DNA of 13,881 nt from Bdellovibrio sp. (GTDB lineage Bacteria > Bdellovibrionota > UBA1018), in contig JACRAO010000045.1 in the NCBI GenBank assembly GCA_016213345.1, positions 1 through 13,881 on the forward strand. The letters are read 5' to 3'. The position numbers were made by a program, and so were the translations under genes. Shown here one piece after another: positions 12,638 through 13,881 of this stretch. Under the pieces are notes generated by a model, which was not told the origin of the DNA, did no database searches, and saw nothing but the letters and a program-made list of their open reading frames with translations. Positions within the stretch are counted from its first letter, which is position 1; each line of letters opens with the position of its first letter.

Positions 12638-13759
12638 GTGTTTATTCCTAAAAAAATCTTAGCAATCAAATTTCGTTCCTTAGGAGACACCGTTCTTTTA
12701 TCGTCCTCTCTTGAGGCTTTACATAAGACATTTCCTCAAGCAGAAATTCAAGTAGCTGCACTATCAGACTACACCCCTGTTTTAGAACATATTTCTTATA
12801 TCAAAAAAATTTGGCCTTTTTCATTTCATAAAAATAAAATCATTAGATTGAAAAGAATTTTGCAACTATCTAATACAATGAAAAACGAAAAATTTGATAC
12901 TGCAATTTCTTTTCATGCAAGCCCATCAAGCGCGTTTCTAGCGTTTCTCTGTGGAGCCAAAAATAGATCTATCCACATTCATGATAGTTCAAGTAAACAT
13001 TTTTTTTCGACTGTTCATATTCCTGATCAGCAAAGCACCAAATCAATTCTTGAAAGAGATTTAGATGCAATACGAGCTTTTGGTGTCAACATTAAAAATG
13101 CTTTTGTTCCTAAAATTATTTTATTAGATACTGAAAAACAAAATGCAAAAGAACTCTTAAATAATCTTCATCTTTCAATGCCATTTTTGGGATTAGGATT
13201 GGGCTCTAGTAGACCCACTAAAAGTTGGCCTCTAGAACGTTTTGCACTTTTATCAGTACTATGGTGTCAAAAAACACAGGGCTCAGTTATAGCTTTCTTA
13301 TCAAAGGACGAAGAACCGTTATCACTTGTGTTTTTGAAAAAAATTGAAGATATAATACAAACTCTTATTACAGAACCCGCTGAACGAGCAAAAATTCGCT
13401 CACAAATTCATTGTAAAGTCGGTATTTCAATTCGATCATTGACTGCAATATTGTCCCAGTGCTCTCTTTTTTTAGGTAACGATTCTGGTCCAAGGCATAT
13501 TGCCGCAGCTGTAGACACGCCTACAGTAACACTGTTTGGTCCAGAACACCCTTTCGAATGGCACCCTTACACGCTCTCTAAGCATTTTTACTTTTTTGTA
13601 GATAATTTAGGTTGTCGAACAAACAAGAGTAACAACGGTGATTATCCTTGGTGCGAGCTTAAGACATGTGCTGCGTATAATCATCAATGTATGCACAAAA
13701 TAGGTGTACAAGAAGTTATTGACGCCTGTCTAAAACAATTAGGGTCTGTCCATGAATAA
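12638..13759 (+). CDS. Family 9 glycosyltransferase (ADP-heptose:LPS heptosyltransferase-like)
   Basis: A protein of 373 residues from GTG 12638. The open frame extends back to an ATG at 12548, but that would pass through the terminator and add 30 residues not seen in the family, whose members start with 'KKILIIRxxxLGD'. Here that reads PKKILAIKFRSLGDTVLLSS (4-23), the N-terminal Rossmann strand and loop. Other family marks are GLGSSRPTKSWPLERFALL (~187-205) for nucleotide-sugar binding and FLGNDSGPRHIAAAVDTPTV (~278-297) with the D-S-G-x-x-H motif, then LFGPEHPFEWHP. The C-terminal Cys-rich stretch (GCRTNK, PWCELKTCAAYNHQC) is also typical. It should add heptose or a similar sugar to the LPS core on the cytoplasmic side of the inner membrane. 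No LPS neighbours are visible, and WaaC, WaaF or WaaQ type cannot be decided. Confidence 0.88.
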   Translation: MFIPKKILAIKFRSLGDTVLLSSSLEALHKTFPQAEIQVAALSDYTPVLEHISYIKKIWPFSFHKNKIIRLKRILQLSNTMKNEKFDTAISFHASPSSAFLAFLCGAKNRSIHIHDSSSKHFFSTVHIPDQQSTKSILERDLDAIRAFGVNIKNAFVPKIILLDTEKQNAKELLNNLHLSMPFLGLGLGSSRPTKSWPLERFALLSVLWCQKTQGSVIAFLSKDEEPLSLVFLKKIEDIIQTLITEPAERAKIRSQIHCKVGISIRSLTAILSQCSLFLGNDSGPRHIAAAVDTPTVTLFGPEHPFEWHPYTLSKHFYFFVDNLGCRTNKSNNGDYPWCELKTCAAYNHQCMHKIGVQEVIDACLKQLGSVHE

Positions 13760-13765
13760 ACTAGA

Positions 13766-13881
13766 CAATCGGCGTGAAGACTTTTGGTGCAGATTTGGAT
13801 GAGCCGATTGAGAAAAATGCGAGGCATAGCACGGCCTATGTTGAGCGTTTTTCGATTGAGGCGAATTCAAAGGTGCCCAAA
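13766..13881. repeat. G+C-richer block with inverted repeats at the right edge, possible mobile or repetitive element
   Basis: CAATCGGC (13766-13773) and GCCGATTG (13803-13810) are perfect 8-base inverted repeats with a 29-base loop. CATAG/CTATG forms a second, smaller inverted repeat further on, and CGATTGAG occurs twice in direct orientation (starting 13805 and 13853). By hand count 13761-13881 is 47% G+C (57 of 121), far above its surroundings. One frame is open from GTG 13774 to the edge (VKTFGADLDEPIEKNARHST...), which could be the start of a gene, but it has no ribosome binding site and lies within the repeats. I lean towards a dispersed repeat or an element end. It is truncated by the window. 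Confidence 0.35.

Noticed and set aside
13753..13803. Short frame starting at ATG 13753
   Set aside because: Only 16 codons, overlapping the glycosyltransferase end, with no ribosome binding site.

Overview
The window is AT-rich (roughly one third G+C by eye) and comes from a Gram-negative bacterium. It encodes outer-membrane beta-barrels, a lipobox lipoprotein, several Sec signal peptides and an LPS-type glycosyltransferase. The mix of secreted FecR/TPR/barrel proteins and a TPR regulator with a C-terminal winged helix recalls Bdellovibrionota or related 'deltaproteobacterial' lineages, but this is an impression from protein style, not a demonstrated placement. I see no rRNA, tRNA, CRISPR array or intact insertion sequence.

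Layout. (1) 2-751: the C-terminal part of a barrel protein that runs in from the left edge. (2) 865-1595: a Phd-like antitoxin and a PIN-domain toxin overlapping by 4 bases, with a strong promoter that carries palindromes. (3) 1640-1756, minus strand: an unannotated relic of a CopG-type antitoxin, so this spot has held at least two toxin-antitoxin systems. (4) 1821-2990, minus: a secreted protein with an HELFH zinc-protease motif. It is divergent from (5) 3095-4993: a TPR protein with a C-terminal OmpR/PhoB-type DNA-binding domain. Their -35 boxes form an inverted repeat. (6) 9033 down to 4998, minus: a tight three-gene cluster of a lipoprotein, a FecR-domain protein with a long Pro/Gly-rich repetitive tail, and a TPR plus beta-barrel outer-membrane protein. 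A compact RecQ-type helicase (10256-9129) lies just upstream on the same strand. (7) 10328-12133: carA (carbamoyl-phosphate synthase small subunit) directly coupled to an unrecognised 213-residue protein; carB is not here. (8) 12299-12535: a small secreted Ala/Pro- and Lys/His-rich protein with a hairpin upstream and a strong intrinsic terminator downstream. (9) 12638-13759: a family 9 glycosyltransferase (heptosyltransferase-like). (10) 13760-13881: a stretch of different composition with inverted repeats, cut by the window edge.

How the genes may work together. The cluster in (6) is the most interesting unit. All three products are predicted to be exported: a lipoprotein, a periplasmic or surface FecR protein with an extended tail, and an outer-membrane barrel with periplasmic TPRs. 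This resembles the logic of TPR-barrel translocators that move partner lipoproteins to the surface (Slam/type XI) or of polysaccharide-export TPR porins; which of these it is, if either, cannot be settled here. The TPR/winged-helix regulator ends 4 bases from the end of this cluster in convergent orientation. It is more likely tied to the divergent protease gene through the symmetrical promoter region, but could serve both. carA, recQ-like and the glycosyltransferase are ordinary housekeeping or envelope genes.
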